Source: 38-11 sp964539975
Lineage (GTDB): Bacteria; Bacillota; Clostridia; Tissierellales; Dethiosulfatibacteraceae
DNA length: 64,000 bases
Direction: 5' to 3'
Assembly (NCBI GenBank): GCA_964539975.1
Contig: CAZIKK010000007.1
Span: 41,521 to 105,520 of the forward strand
The notes beneath the pieces are model-generated. The model was not told the origin of the DNA. It ran no database searches and was given only the letters and a program-made list of their open reading frames with translations. Shown in pieces: positions 1-8,084 of this stretch (position 1 is its first letter; every line of letters starts with the position of its first letter). Made by a program: the position numbers and the translations under genes.

Positions 1-1
1 G

Positions 2-598
2 GCAACACAATTAGGACTAAACGATAAAACAGGCATAGAAATTGAAATACCTAATGAGGTGACNNNNNNNNNNNNNNNNNNNNNNNNNNNNNNNNNNNNN
101 NNNNNNNNNNNNNNNNNNNNNNNNNNNNNNNNNNNNNNNNNNNNNNNNNNNNNNNNNNNNNNNATGACTGCAACCATAGCAAATGGAGGCTATTTGCGTA
201 ATGTGAGTACCATTAAAAAAGGAACAACCTATGACAATCGCTCAGTTGTTTATCAGCCAGACAGATTATCAGAAAGGATTTCACTGACTGATTATGGTTA
301 CTTGGACGAGATAACCACAGCTATGGTAATGGTTTCAGACGATAGCAAAGTTTATAATGACTTCCCTGTCAAAGTTGCGTCAAAAACAGGGACGGCTGAA
401 AGAGATGGTGTTAACCCTGAAACAGGAGAGCTTTACGACGAGTTTTCGTGGTATATAGCTTATGCACCAGCTGAGGCTCCTGAAATAGCTGTAACGGCTG
501 TGTTTTTTCAAGGAGGTTCAGGACGATTCCCGGCGCCATTGGTGCGAGATGTAATCGGAGAGTATTTAGGGTTGGAGCCACCTAATCCTATAGAGTAA
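2..598 (+). CDS. Penicillin-binding protein 2-like transpeptidase, 3' part, interrupted by an assembly gap
   Basis: Partial at the window edge and broken by a run of 100 N. Before the gap the frame reads LGLNDKTGIEIEIPNE, the segment of class B penicillin-binding proteins after the SxN motif. After the gap it reads ATIANGGYLRN and then the KTGT box in VASKTGTAE, the third catalytic motif of the transpeptidase fold, which binds the peptide substrate. The enzyme crosslinks peptidoglycan on the outer face of the membrane. The frame is the same on both sides of the Ns, but 100 N is a usual placeholder, so the true gap length is unknown. The next gene is MinD-like, which fits a PBP2 (MrdA/PbpA) gene in an mre-mrdA-min cluster. 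The exact PBP subclass is inferred from that context. Confidence 0.85.
   Translation, partial: ATQLGLNDKTGIEIEIPNEVXXXXXXXXXXXXXXXXXXXXXXXXXXXXXXXXXXMTATIANGGYLRNVSTIKKGTTYDNRSVVYQPDRLSERISLTDYGYLDEITTAMVMVSDDSKVYNDFPVKVASKTGTAERDGVNPETGELYDEFSWYIAYAPAEAPEIAVTAVFFQGGSGRFPAPLVRDVIGEYLGLEPPNPIE
64..163. other. Assembly gap of exactly 100 N
   Basis: Exactly 100 undetermined bases lie inside the penicillin-binding protein gene. Class B PBPs usually have more residues between the TGIEIP-like segment and the ATIANGG segment than the 33 or so codons this would allow, so the number is probably a scaffold placeholder. Confidence 0.97.
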
Positions 599-609
599 AG
601 GAGTAATTT

Positions 610-1323
610 ATGAATAAATTGATTTTATTGGCATCTTGTGAGCAAAAACAAGGAAAAACGATTCTTGGTTTTGAATTGGCGAAGAAACTTGGAGAAAAGC
701 ACAAAGTTCAATATGTTGATATAGCTAGATCTGAAAAATCTCTAGCGATGTATTTAGGCATTGAAAGCAATGTGGTTTATGATTTTGTGGATGTAATGGA
801 GGGGACCTGTCAAGTCGAAGAGGCAACCATCCCAGTGGAAATTAATGGGGTAAGAGCTTTTGATCTGGTTCCGTCTCCACGACTTAAGAGCAAAACGTAT
901 AGATCGTCAGAATTAATAGAAAAAATAGCTTTGATTTTTGGGAAAAGTTATGACTACACCATTATCGATGGGATTCACTTATATCAAGATGAAAATTACT
1001 TTGATTATAACTCAGTGCATAGAATATTATTTCTAACGGAATCTAAAACAGAAGATTTAAAAAAAATCGATGGCTGTATCCAGAAAATCGGGAAGGAAAA
1101 ACTGGAACATGTGATCATGGTATTGAATAAACATGTGAAAGCAGATGTCCAAAAAGGCTTGATGTATCGTCAAAAGGAATTGGAGGAAATGTTGAAGATT
1201 CGAATACGAGGGACGATTAGTCAAGAAAACACATTGGATAATGTGGATCGCATAGAAGAAATTTCTGAAACAAGCATCAAAGAGTATCGAGATGCAGTAT
1301 CGCTTATCATGAATCATTTGTAA
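610..1323 (+). CDS. Degenerate MinD/ParA-like NTPase
   Basis: A 237-residue protein with the outline of MinD, the membrane-associated ATPase of division-site selection. The N-terminal strand and P-loop are followed by LGIESNVVYDFVDVMEGTC, which closely matches the MinD segment around LGLENRIVYDLVDV. The P-loop is altered: EQKQGKT replaces the usual KGGVGKTT, so the signature lysine of the deviant Walker A motif is lost while the GKT lysine stays. The Walker B region reads YTIIDGIH rather than YVIIDSPAG. No clear C-terminal amphipathic helix is visible. It starts 11 bases after the PBP gene with an AAAGGAG ribosome site. The position after a PBP2-like gene is where minCD usually sits. Whether it still hydrolyses ATP or acts in division is unknown. 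Confidence 0.7.
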   Translation: MNKLILLASCEQKQGKTILGFELAKKLGEKHKVQYVDIARSEKSLAMYLGIESNVVYDFVDVMEGTCQVEEATIPVEINGVRAFDLVPSPRLKSKTYRSSELIEKIALIFGKSYDYTIIDGIHLYQDENYFDYNSVHRILFLTESKTEDLKKIDGCIQKIGKEKLEHVIMVLNKHVKADVQKGLMYRQKELEEMLKIRIRGTISQENTLDNVDRIEEISETSIKEYRDAVSLIMNHL

Positions 1324-1377
1324 AGAATTTCAATGTTGGCTAGTTCTGTATCAAAGCGGCGAAAAGAGAGGATTACA

Positions 1378-2046
1378 ATGAAAATATTAATAGTGGAAGA
1401 TGAGATTAAATTAACTCAAGCTTTGGAATTTTTGTTTAAGAAGCAGAAAATAGATGTTGAGATTGCCAATGACGGAGAAGAAGGCTTGATGTTGGCAGAA
1501 AAAGACATTTATGATGTGCTGGTTCTGGATATTATGTTGCCAGGCATAGATGGTTTGGAAATTCTCAAGAGAATTCGAGAGAAAGGTATAAAGACACCAG
1601 TGATTATGCTAACCGCAAAGGACACAGTAGACGATCGCGTTTTAGGTCTAGAAACAGGAGCTGATGATTATTTGGTCAAGCCTTTTGCGACAAAAGAATT
1701 GATAGCAAGAGTGAAAGCATTAGCACGAAGGAAGCATACAGAGTACATCAATGAAAAATTCGAGTTCAATGATATCAGTTATAATCCGAGTAATTTTGAA
1801 TTGATAATCAATGACCGAATCATGAAAATGCCAAAGAAAGAAGGAGATTTGCTTGAAATGCTGATTGGCCGTCCAGGACAAGTTTTTACTCGAGATCAAA
1901 TTGTCGATCGATTATGGGGCTTGGATTCGGATGTATTAGAAAACAATATTGAGATATACATTCATCATTTAAGAAGAAGACTAGAGCCGTCCAATACTAA
2001 GATTGAAACGATTAGAGGCGTAGGGTATATTTTAAAGGAGAGATGA
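1378..2046 (+). CDS. OmpR/PhoB-family response regulator
   Basis: A 222-residue response regulator: receiver domain (residues 1 to about 118) with acidic pocket ED near residue 8, phosphoacceptor Asp51 in VLDIMLPG and the switch lysine in LVKPF; then a winged-helix DNA-binding domain (about 125-222) with RRRLEP and GVGYIL. The start was set at the ATG preceded by AGAGAGGA; a longer frame from 1333 has no ribosome site and adds 15 non-conserved residues. The next gene, one base after the stop, is its histidine kinase. The pair lies between cell-envelope genes (PBP, glmM), which hints at an envelope-related signal, but the regulon is unknown. Confidence 0.93.
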   Translation: MKILIVEDEIKLTQALEFLFKKQKIDVEIANDGEEGLMLAEKDIYDVLVLDIMLPGIDGLEILKRIREKGIKTPVIMLTAKDTVDDRVLGLETGADDYLVKPFATKELIARVKALARRKHTEYINEKFEFNDISYNPSNFELIINDRIMKMPKKEGDLLEMLIGRPGQVFTRDQIVDRLWGLDSDVLENNIEIYIHHLRRRLEPSNTKIETIRGVGYILKER

Positions 2047-2047
2047 C

Positions 2048-3346
2048 ATGTTCAGGAGGCTTAGACTAAGGTTTACATCATCTATTTTATTGGTGTTAAT
2101 TGTTTTTCTGTCTGTCCTGTCAACAACGCTTTATATAGGAACAAAAACCTTGATAGAAACATCCTCTAAATTGACTCTTGAAAGATCTGCAAATGAAATC
2201 ATTATTGGAAATTATAGAGGAGAAATTCAATTTGGAGATTCGACTTATGATGAAAATTTTCGAATTGTAGATCGATTCAGACAAACCCTAACATTTAATG
2301 ATGCAAATCTCAAGCTCAGCTATGCAATATTTGACCAGAGCCTAAACATGATATACGTAAGAAATAATGGAGATATTTCCTTTGATTATTTTGAGAGATA
2401 TGTTCGAACTGCTTATGAAAAACAAGGAAGAAGCTTTGATAGAGATAACATTGAGGATGTGGATTATAGAATTTATACTTTGTTTTTTGGAGATGGTGGT
2501 AAAATTGGTGTTTTGCAATTATACCAAGATATCTCCATGGAAGTCATGGTGTTGGCTCACTTAAAGAGAATACTAATGATATTGACAGTTGCCAGTGCGT
2601 TAGTTTTAACCGCAATCTCTTGGTTTTTAGCTGGGATGAGTATCAAGCCTGTTAGGAAAGCTTGGCAAAAACAAAAGGAATTTGTTGCTGATGCATCCCA
2701 CGAGTTGAGAACGCCACTATCGGTGATTCAAACTAATTTGGATGCGGCGTTGAGCGATGAAAAAAGCACCATAGCTGAAAGGCATATTTTTTTAGACAAT
2801 GCGTATACTGAAACACAACTCATGTCAAAATTGGTCGAAGAATTGTTGATGCTAGCAAAAATTGATGTAAAACAAATGGATTTAGATAAAACACCTGTTA
2901 ACTTTTCGGAAATTTGTGCAAGTATTGAAGAAAGGTTTCAGCACAAACTGGATGAAAAACAGATTACTTTGGAATCAAAGGTGGAAAAAAATGTATTGGT
3001 TAAAGGAGACTCCTTGAGACTGATGCAACTTATCGCAATTCTTATGGATAATGCCATCAAATACAACCAAACCAATGGTGAGATTAAGATTGTTTTAGAA
3101 AAAGAAAAAGGCTGTGCTTTATTCATAATTACCGATACTGGCATGGGTATTGAGAAGAATGAGCTTCCCAGAATTTTTGATAGATTTTATAGAGGAGACA
3201 AAGCAAGACATCGAGAGAATGGAGGCACTGGATTGGGATTGAGTATTGCCAAGTGGATTATTGAGGAACATAAGGGAAGTATTGATGTAAGAAGTAGTTT
3301 GGATGAAGGAACTCAGTTCTTTGCAAGAATTCCCTTGATGAAATAA
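2048..3346 (+). CDS. Membrane sensor histidine kinase
   Basis: A 432-residue kinase partner of the preceding regulator. Transmembrane helices near residues 10-32 and 173-197 flank an extracytoplasmic sensor of about 140 residues with no domain I recognise. The cytoplasmic part has the H-box ASHELRTPL with phospho-acceptor His218, the N-box LMDNAIKYN, and the ATP-lid motifs DTGMGI and GGTGLGLSIAKW. It autophosphorylates and passes the phosphate to Asp51 of the regulator. A classical HAMP linker is not obvious after the second membrane helix (only a short SIKPVRKAW segment). The ATG follows the regulator stop by one base and uses AGGAGAG inside the upstream gene, so the two are translationally coupled. 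Confidence 0.93.
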   Translation: MFRRLRLRFTSSILLVLIVFLSVLSTTLYIGTKTLIETSSKLTLERSANEIIIGNYRGEIQFGDSTYDENFRIVDRFRQTLTFNDANLKLSYAIFDQSLNMIYVRNNGDISFDYFERYVRTAYEKQGRSFDRDNIEDVDYRIYTLFFGDGGKIGVLQLYQDISMEVMVLAHLKRILMILTVASALVLTAISWFLAGMSIKPVRKAWQKQKEFVADASHELRTPLSVIQTNLDAALSDEKSTIAERHIFLDNAYTETQLMSKLVEELLMLAKIDVKQMDLDKTPVNFSEICASIEERFQHKLDEKQITLESKVEKNVLVKGDSLRLMQLIAILMDNAIKYNQTNGEIKIVLEKEKGCALFIITDTGMGIEKNELPRIFDRFYRGDKARHRENGGTGLGLSIAKWIIEEHKGSIDVRSSLDEGTQFFARIPLMK

Positions 3347-3409
3347 AGAGTTTTTTTTTCAGAGCTAATTGTGGTAGTATAAAAAACAAAATCGTTTGGA
3401 GGGCAAAAA

Positions 3410-4756
3410 TTGAGCAAATTATTTGGGACAGATGGTGTAAGAGGAATTGCCAATACAGAATTAACAAACAAACTCGCCTATGAGCTAGGAAGAGTTGGGG
3501 GACATCAATTAACAAATGGCAAGAAACGACCCGTTATCATAGTTGGAAAAGATACCAGGATTTCATGTGATATGTTGGAGAGTGCGATCACAGCTGGGTT
3601 TTGTTCTGTTGGAATAGATGTCATGCAAGTTGGGGTGATTCCAACCCCAGGAGTGGCTTGTTTGGTACGAGAGATGAAAGCAGATGCAGGAGTAATGATT
3701 TCAGCTTCCCACAACCCATATGAATACAATGGGATTAAATTTTTCGATAAAAACGGATACAAACTAGCAGATGAAATCGAGGAAATAATTGAGCAAAAAA
3801 TTCTAAGTGATGAGCCTATTGGGCCAGAAATCACCGGACACGATGTAGGACGAATTCTGCCTTATGTGACTGGACAAGACGCCTATTTAACCTGCTTGAA
3901 AAAAACCATATCCAAAGACTTTTCAGGATTAAAAGTGGCACTGGACTGTGCAAACGGAGCTGCCTTCGAATTAGCGCCAAGGCTATTGGCTGATTTGGGA
4001 GCAAAAGTCTTCGTATCATACAACCAGCCTAATGGGATTAACATAAATGTTGATTGTGGATCCACTCACCCTAAAGCAATTATTCAGTTGGTAAAGGACA
4101 CAAATGCAGATTTAGGGTTGGCTTTTGATGGAGACGCAGATCGATTGATAGCGGTTGATAGCTCAGGTCAGATTGTTGACGGAGATCATATCATGGCAAT
4201 TTGTGGTAGTTTCATGAAGGAACAAGGCAAACTAAGCCATGATACAATTGTGGGGACAGTTATGAGCAACATGGGATTAGATTTGTGCTTAAAAGAGAAA
4301 AATATACAGTTTATAAAAACACAAGTTGGCGACAGGTATGTATTAGAAGAAATGAAAACCAAAGGATACAAACTTGGCGGAGAGCAATCAGGCCATATCA
4401 TTTTCTTGGATCATAACACAACAGGTGATGGTTTATTGACAAGCCTTAAATTGATGGAAGCTGTTGTGTCTCAAGGGAAACCATTAAAAGATTTGTCGTG
4501 TATGATGACGACGATGCCTCAAGTGTTAGTGAATGCAAAAGTAGCCAATGAGAACAAGCATCGATACATAGAAGATGAAGTGATTAGGGAGTCGATCAAT
4601 CAACTAGAATTAGAATTTGAAGGGAAAGGTCGAATTTTGATAAGGCCATCGGGTACGGAGCCACTTGTCCGTGTGATGATTGAGGGTGAAAGAGAAGAAG
4701 TGATCAGCCAGAAAGCAATAGAGCTTAGTCAATTGATAGAAAGCAGACTAGGTTGA
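3410..4756 (+). CDS. glmM: Phosphoglucosamine mutase
   Basis: A 448-residue enzyme converting glucosamine-6-phosphate to glucosamine-1-phosphate, a cytosolic step toward UDP-GlcNAc for the cell wall. Family marks are the N-terminal KLFGTDGVRG, the phosphoserine loop ISASHNP with Ser100, the metal-binding DGDADR loop, the sugar-binding GGEQSGHI and the C-terminal phosphate-binding RPSGTEPLVRV. Length is typical. The start is TTG, chosen because it follows TTTGGAGGG by seven bases and gives the conserved N-terminus. The gene ends one base before the end of the opposing zinc-ribbon gene. No glmS or ylbM-type partner is next to it. Confidence 0.97.
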   Translation: MSKLFGTDGVRGIANTELTNKLAYELGRVGGHQLTNGKKRPVIIVGKDTRISCDMLESAITAGFCSVGIDVMQVGVIPTPGVACLVREMKADAGVMISASHNPYEYNGIKFFDKNGYKLADEIEEIIEQKILSDEPIGPEITGHDVGRILPYVTGQDAYLTCLKKTISKDFSGLKVALDCANGAAFELAPRLLADLGAKVFVSYNQPNGININVDCGSTHPKAIIQLVKDTNADLGLAFDGDADRLIAVDSSGQIVDGDHIMAICGSFMKEQGKLSHDTIVGTVMSNMGLDLCLKEKNIQFIKTQVGDRYVLEEMKTKGYKLGGEQSGHIIFLDHNTTGDGLLTSLKLMEAVVSQGKPLKDLSCMMTTMPQVLVNAKVANENKHRYIEDEVIRESINQLELEFEGKGRILIRPSGTEPLVRVMIEGEREEVISQKAIELSQLIESRLG

Positions 4757-4981
4757 TTAAATCAAATGGTTGACTTTTTTGACCCAATAATCTTTTTCAG
4801 TGATGTTGCAGATAGGACACTTTTTTACACCGAGTCTCTTATCTTTAATGAAGATAACTTTATTGGAGCAATAGGGACACCACAATTGATTACCGGACAA
4901 AGAAACACAGTCCGGTTTTTTTTGATCAGGAGTCTTATTGAATTGAACAAGCCGGAATAGGGATAACTGTTCAGATATCAT
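4757..4981 (-). CDS. Small zinc-ribbon protein
   Basis: A 74-residue protein on the minus strand with two CPxC knuckles, CPYCSNKV and KKCPICN, spaced as in a treble-clef or zinc-ribbon fold and followed by a short basic tail. The ATG is preceded by TTGAGGTG at good spacing, which with the paired cysteines supports a real gene over the plus-strand reading of the same DNA. It lies tail to tail with glmM, with no bases between the two stop codons. The N-terminal 35 residues show no recognisable motif. It could bind nucleic acid or simply hold zinc; no function can be named. Confidence 0.75.
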   Translation of the reverse strand: MISEQLSLFRLVQFNKTPDQKKPDCVSLSGNQLWCPYCSNKVIFIKDKRLGVKKCPICNITEKDYWVKKVNHLI

Positions 4982-5095
4982 TTGTTCACCTCAAACTAAT
5001 TTTAATTGACCGTAGCCATAAAGACAAGCATAAATTGTGAAACAACGGTTAAAGACAAAGAAATGCCAAAAACAAGAGCGATAGATGGATATTTC

Positions 5096-5123
5096 TTGAA
5101 AAAAAATAAGAAGAGGGTATAAT
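5096..5123 (+). promoter_or_regulatory. Sigma-A-type promoter for the LacI-family gene
   Basis: TTGAAA at 5096-5101 and a consensus TATAAT at 5118-5123 are separated by 16 bases. The predicted start of transcription is about 40 bases before the LacI-family start codon. Confidence 0.75.
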
Positions 5124-5170
5124 ATAGGAAAACAGGAAAACAAAAGAAAAAAATAGAGAGGGTGAGTTGC

Positions 5171-6172
5171 ATGGTTACGATTAAAGATGTAGCAAGGTTG
5201 TCGGGTGTTTCGATTTCAACAGTTTCAAGAGTGATTAATGATTCTAAACCTGTCAGCCCAGAGGTGCGTAAAAAAGTACTGAAGGTAATTGAAGAAACTG
5301 GTTATAGACCCAATGATGTGGCAAGAAGTTTGGTAACAAGAAGGTCCTATTTAATAGGCGTTATAGTAAATGATCTTTCAAATTCATATATTGCTGAAAT
5401 GGTAAAAGGAATCGAAGAAGTTGGCAAGATGTACAACTATGACATTCTATTGTGTAGTTCTTATTACGACAAGGAAGCTCAAAAGAAACATCTGTCCTTA
5501 CTAAACAGAAAACAAGCAGAAGGCATTATACTTATTGGCTACCATTTCGATGACGATGTGATTAACGAAGTGAACCAATATAACAAACACGCGATGTATT
5601 TTAGTAGAGATATTACAAATGATGCCATAGAATATGTAAAAATCGATGGATTTTTGGCAGCTGCAGAGATGACAAAACATTTGATAGATGAGGGACATAC
5701 AAGAATAGCGTATTTATCTGACTTTGGCGAGGATTCCAGCCACGAAATGGAAAAAATGAAAGGCTACAAGAAAGCACTGGAGGAGCACTACATTGAAGAC
5801 TCAAAAATTTTTGTTGCGGGTGGGAGAAGATACAGCGATGGTTACAAGATAGCCACAAGAATTATGGCGGAGATTAAAACGTTTACAGCTGTGTTTTGCA
5901 CCAACGATGAATTAGCCATTGGTTTGATTAATCACCTTCAAGATGCAGGTTACCGTGTTCCTGAAGACATTTCAGTTGTAGGATATGGAAATTTCAAAGA
6001 AAGTCAATTTGTCAGGCCGACCTTGACAACAATTGCAGAACCCTTTTATGATATAGGAGCGGTTACAGTTAGAGCTTTGATAAAAAAAATCGAAGGCAAG
6101 AAAGATGCTGATACAAAAATTGAGTTGCCTTATAGTTTGATTAAGAGAAATAGCGTCAAAAACATAAAGTAG
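5171..6172 (+). CDS. LacI-family transcriptional regulator, CcpA-like
   Basis: A 333-residue regulator: helix-turn-helix at residues 2-22 (VTIKDVARLSGVSISTVSRV) with hinge GYRPNDVARSL, then a periplasmic-binding-protein-type effector domain to the end. Several segments resemble CcpA, including the region after the hinge (IVNDLSNSYIAEMVKGIE) and PTLTTIAEPFYDIGAV near the C-terminus. CcpA is the global carbon-catabolite regulator of Firmicutes, but CcpA-like paralogs with sugar effectors also exist, and HPr-contact residues cannot be judged here. The ATG at 5171 was preferred over the in-frame GTG nine bases upstream because the GAGAGGGTGAG ribosome site is correctly placed for it. No sugar genes adjoin it, which fits a global rather than local role. 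Confidence 0.88.
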   Translation: MVTIKDVARLSGVSISTVSRVINDSKPVSPEVRKKVLKVIEETGYRPNDVARSLVTRRSYLIGVIVNDLSNSYIAEMVKGIEEVGKMYNYDILLCSSYYDKEAQKKHLSLLNRKQAEGIILIGYHFDDDVINEVNQYNKHAMYFSRDITNDAIEYVKIDGFLAAAEMTKHLIDEGHTRIAYLSDFGEDSSHEMEKMKGYKKALEEHYIEDSKIFVAGGRRYSDGYKIATRIMAEIKTFTAVFCTNDELAIGLINHLQDAGYRVPEDISVVGYGNFKESQFVRPTLTTIAEPFYDIGAVTVRALIKKIEGKKDADTKIELPYSLIKRNSVKNIK

Positions 6173-6186
6173 TAGGAAGTGAAGGA

Positions 6187-6357
6187 ATGTTATCAAAAGA
6201 AAAAATTCAAAGAATTAATTTTTTAGCTAAAAAGTCAAAGACAGAAATGCTTTCAGAAACTGAAAAAAAAGAACAGGCACAATTAAGGAAAGAATACTTA
6301 GAAAATTTAAGAAAATCTGTCAAAAATCAATTAGACAATATTGAAATTGTGGACTAG
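6187..6357 (+). CDS. UPF0291 (DUF896, YnzC-type) small protein
   Basis: A 56-residue soluble protein whose start, MLSKEKIQRINFLAKKSK, followed by an LSETEKKEQAQLRKEYL segment, matches the UPF0291 family of Firmicutes, a short two-helix hairpin protein; B. subtilis YnzC is a member. The biochemical role of the family is not established as far as I know. The ATG follows AGTGAAGGA, and it lies 14 bases after the LacI-family gene, so the two are probably co-transcribed. A terminator hairpin starts 32 bases after its stop. Confidence 0.9.
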   Translation: MLSKEKIQRINFLAKKSKTEMLSETEKKEQAQLRKEYLENLRKSVKNQLDNIEIVD

Positions 6358-6389
6358 GCAACTATCGCAACGAAGGACATACTGTGAGA

Positions 6390-6437
6390 AAAACTCTTCT
6401 TGAAACCAGATGAAAAACGGCTCAAGGAGAGTTTTTA
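6390..6437. terminator. Bidirectional intrinsic terminator
   Basis: AAAACTCTTCTTGA at 6390-6403 pairs with TCAAGGAGAGTTTT at 6422-6435, with one wobble and an 18-base loop. T-rich flanks exist on both strands. It lies between the UPF0291 gene and the convergent amidase gene and overlaps the amidase stop codon, so it can serve both. Confidence 0.8.
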
Positions 6438-7859
6438 TGGTTTAAAAAAGAAATAGTCGAGGATTCCATCAACGATATTTTGAGCGATTGCTTCTTGATA
6501 GGAGTGGTTGGAGATATTTGTTTCTTCCCATGGATTGGAAATGAAACCTATTTCTATCAAAGCGGCAGGAACATGCGTGCTTCTAAGTACTTCAAAGTTA
6601 CGATTGTGGGTCCCATCGCCATAAACAGAATGATTCATGACGATGCTACTATAAATTTTATGAGCCAACCGAGAACTCTCAGCACCAGAGCGATTGTTTC
6701 TTGTGTCATAATAAGTGGACATCCCAAAATAATTTCTATCATTCAAAGCATTGTGATGAATGCTGACCAAAATATCAGCTTGATAGTCAGTTGCTATGTC
6801 TGCTCTCTCGCTATTAGACAGATAGGTATCGGTACTTCTGGTTAATATGACATGGGCACCATTTGATTCCAAAAGGGATTGGACTTTAAGAGCAACTGAC
6901 AAATTCACAGTTTTTTCAAATATTCCAGAAGGGCCAATAGCTCCAGGGTCTCTGCCACCGTGACCAGGGTCTAATACAATGGTTGAATCATGGAGGGGAT
7001 TGAATGATTTCAAGTAATCCATGTGAGAGAAACCGAGTTGTCCGTTTGGAGCAAGCACCAAGTTCCAATCATCAACAACAGCCAACACTTGGACAGGAGT
7101 TCCTGTAGGAAGGATTTGCATAATGGTGCCATTTAGGCTTGGTGAAGAACGAAGTCTTAGGTTGTCGGTTGTGTGTTTAAATGGTTCTGTGCCCAGATCA
7201 TTAAAAGATGAATCAAAAGAGGTTAACCACCCAGCGATATAGGCGTTCTGTTGGTTAGATAGTATCCCAAACCAACCATTTTTATATGAATGAACAGGAA
7301 GGACATCACCAGAGTAACTTAAACCAATCACAGAACTGGTTAATGAAGGGGATTCTCTTAAATTGACAACAGCTTCCTCAACGACCAAATGATTGCCTTT
7401 AGGTAGTTTAACATCTCCGTACCAACTAGCGACATATCCTTGAATACCATTATAAGTTACAATGTGCCAGCTGTGGTAGGTATCGACATAGTCTGCTACA
7501 GCGTCGGGCGGCATCTGCCCGATAATTAAGGATGATGTTGTGGGAGAACGTCGGATATTCAAGTTGCTTCCACAGGTGTTATGAAAAACCATGGCGGGTA
7601 GAGGGTTGATTATTCTTGAGTGAACCCAACCTGACTGACCACTTGGGGAGACAACCTGAAAGAAATCATTTTTTCTATCCAGAATCTTTAATTGGGTGCC
7701 TTTGTCTAAGACTTCAATAACGGTGCTGTCTAACTTGCTTGAAGCAAGCAATCCTGACTGATGATATTTAACATGACCTCTTTCTACGGCACTGGCATTT
7801 AAACCAAGCCCAAACAGGAAAGTAAAGGAGAGGATAGTCAATAAGAACACTTTTTTCAT
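6435..7859 (-). CDS. Secreted N-acetylmuramoyl-L-alanine amidase with SH3b repeats
   Basis: A 474-residue exported cell-wall hydrolase. Residues 1-24 form a signal peptide (KK, hydrophobic core, then NASA). Four SH3b-type repeats follow up to about residue 285, visible as LNIRRSP, VNLRESPS and LRLRSSPS segments and GWVHSR/GYVASW/GFSHMD ends; these usually bind peptidoglycan. The catalytic Amidase_3 domain (about 290-470) has zinc ligands in DPGHGG, the Glu of FEKTVNL, SIHHNA and the catalytic Glu in ALIEIGFISNP. It cleaves the bond between N-acetylmuramic acid and L-alanine. The ATG follows TTAGGAG on the minus strand. It is monocistronic and convergent with the UPF0291 gene. Confidence 0.95.
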   Translation of the reverse strand: MKKVFLLTILSFTFLFGLGLNASAVERGHVKYHQSGLLASSKLDSTVIEVLDKGTQLKILDRKNDFFQVVSPSGQSGWVHSRIINPLPAMVFHNTCGSNLNIRRSPTTSSLIIGQMPPDAVADYVDTYHSWHIVTYNGIQGYVASWYGDVKLPKGNHLVVEEAVVNLRESPSLTSSVIGLSYSGDVLPVHSYKNGWFGILSNQQNAYIAGWLTSFDSSFNDLGTEPFKHTTDNLRLRSSPSLNGTIMQILPTGTPVQVLAVVDDWNLVLAPNGQLGFSHMDYLKSFNPLHDSTIVLDPGHGGRDPGAIGPSGIFEKTVNLSVALKVQSLLESNGAHVILTRSTDTYLSNSERADIATDYQADILVSIHHNALNDRNYFGMSTYYDTRNNRSGAESSRLAHKIYSSIVMNHSVYGDGTHNRNFEVLRSTHVPAALIEIGFISNPWEETNISNHSYQEAIAQNIVDGILDYFFFKP

Positions 7860-7903
7860 GGAGGACTCCTAAGAAAATTAGTAAATAATAAAAAGATAAT
7901 TAT

Positions 7904-7932
7904 ATTATAATGAAAACGACCAGTTTAAACAA
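7904..7932 (-). promoter_or_regulatory. Promoter of the amidase gene
   Basis: On the minus strand TTGTTT (7932-7927) and TATAAT (7909-7904) are 17 bases apart, about 45 bases upstream of the amidase start codon. Confidence 0.65.
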
Positions 7933-8001
7933 TAGATAAACTCAATGAAAGACTATTCTTGATAGAAAAGGACAGCTATTATATAATAAGATAGTTTCAG
8001 T

Positions 8002-8030
8002 TTGAGAAAAGCTTTAAAATATGCTAGACT
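8002..8030 (+). promoter_or_regulatory. Promoter of the gltX-yacP operon
   Basis: TTGAGA (8002-8007) and TAGACT (8025-8030) are 17 bases apart, with a TG extension before the -10 box. The predicted leader is only about 50 bases, too short for a T-box. Confidence 0.6.
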
Positions 8031-8084
8031 ATCCATCACACAGTGGAAAGAAAGTATTTAAATTCAGTAACTTTGGAGGAATTG

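Noticed and set aside
4766..4960. Plus-strand reading of 64 codons between glmM and the LacI gene
   Set aside because: It is the mirror of the zinc-ribbon gene, with no ribosome site and no recognisable motif, whereas the minus strand has paired CPxC motifs and a site.
8031..8084. Possible T-box leader before gltX
   Set aside because: Only about 50 bases lie between the promoter and the start codon, too short for T-box stems, and no T-box core motif is present.
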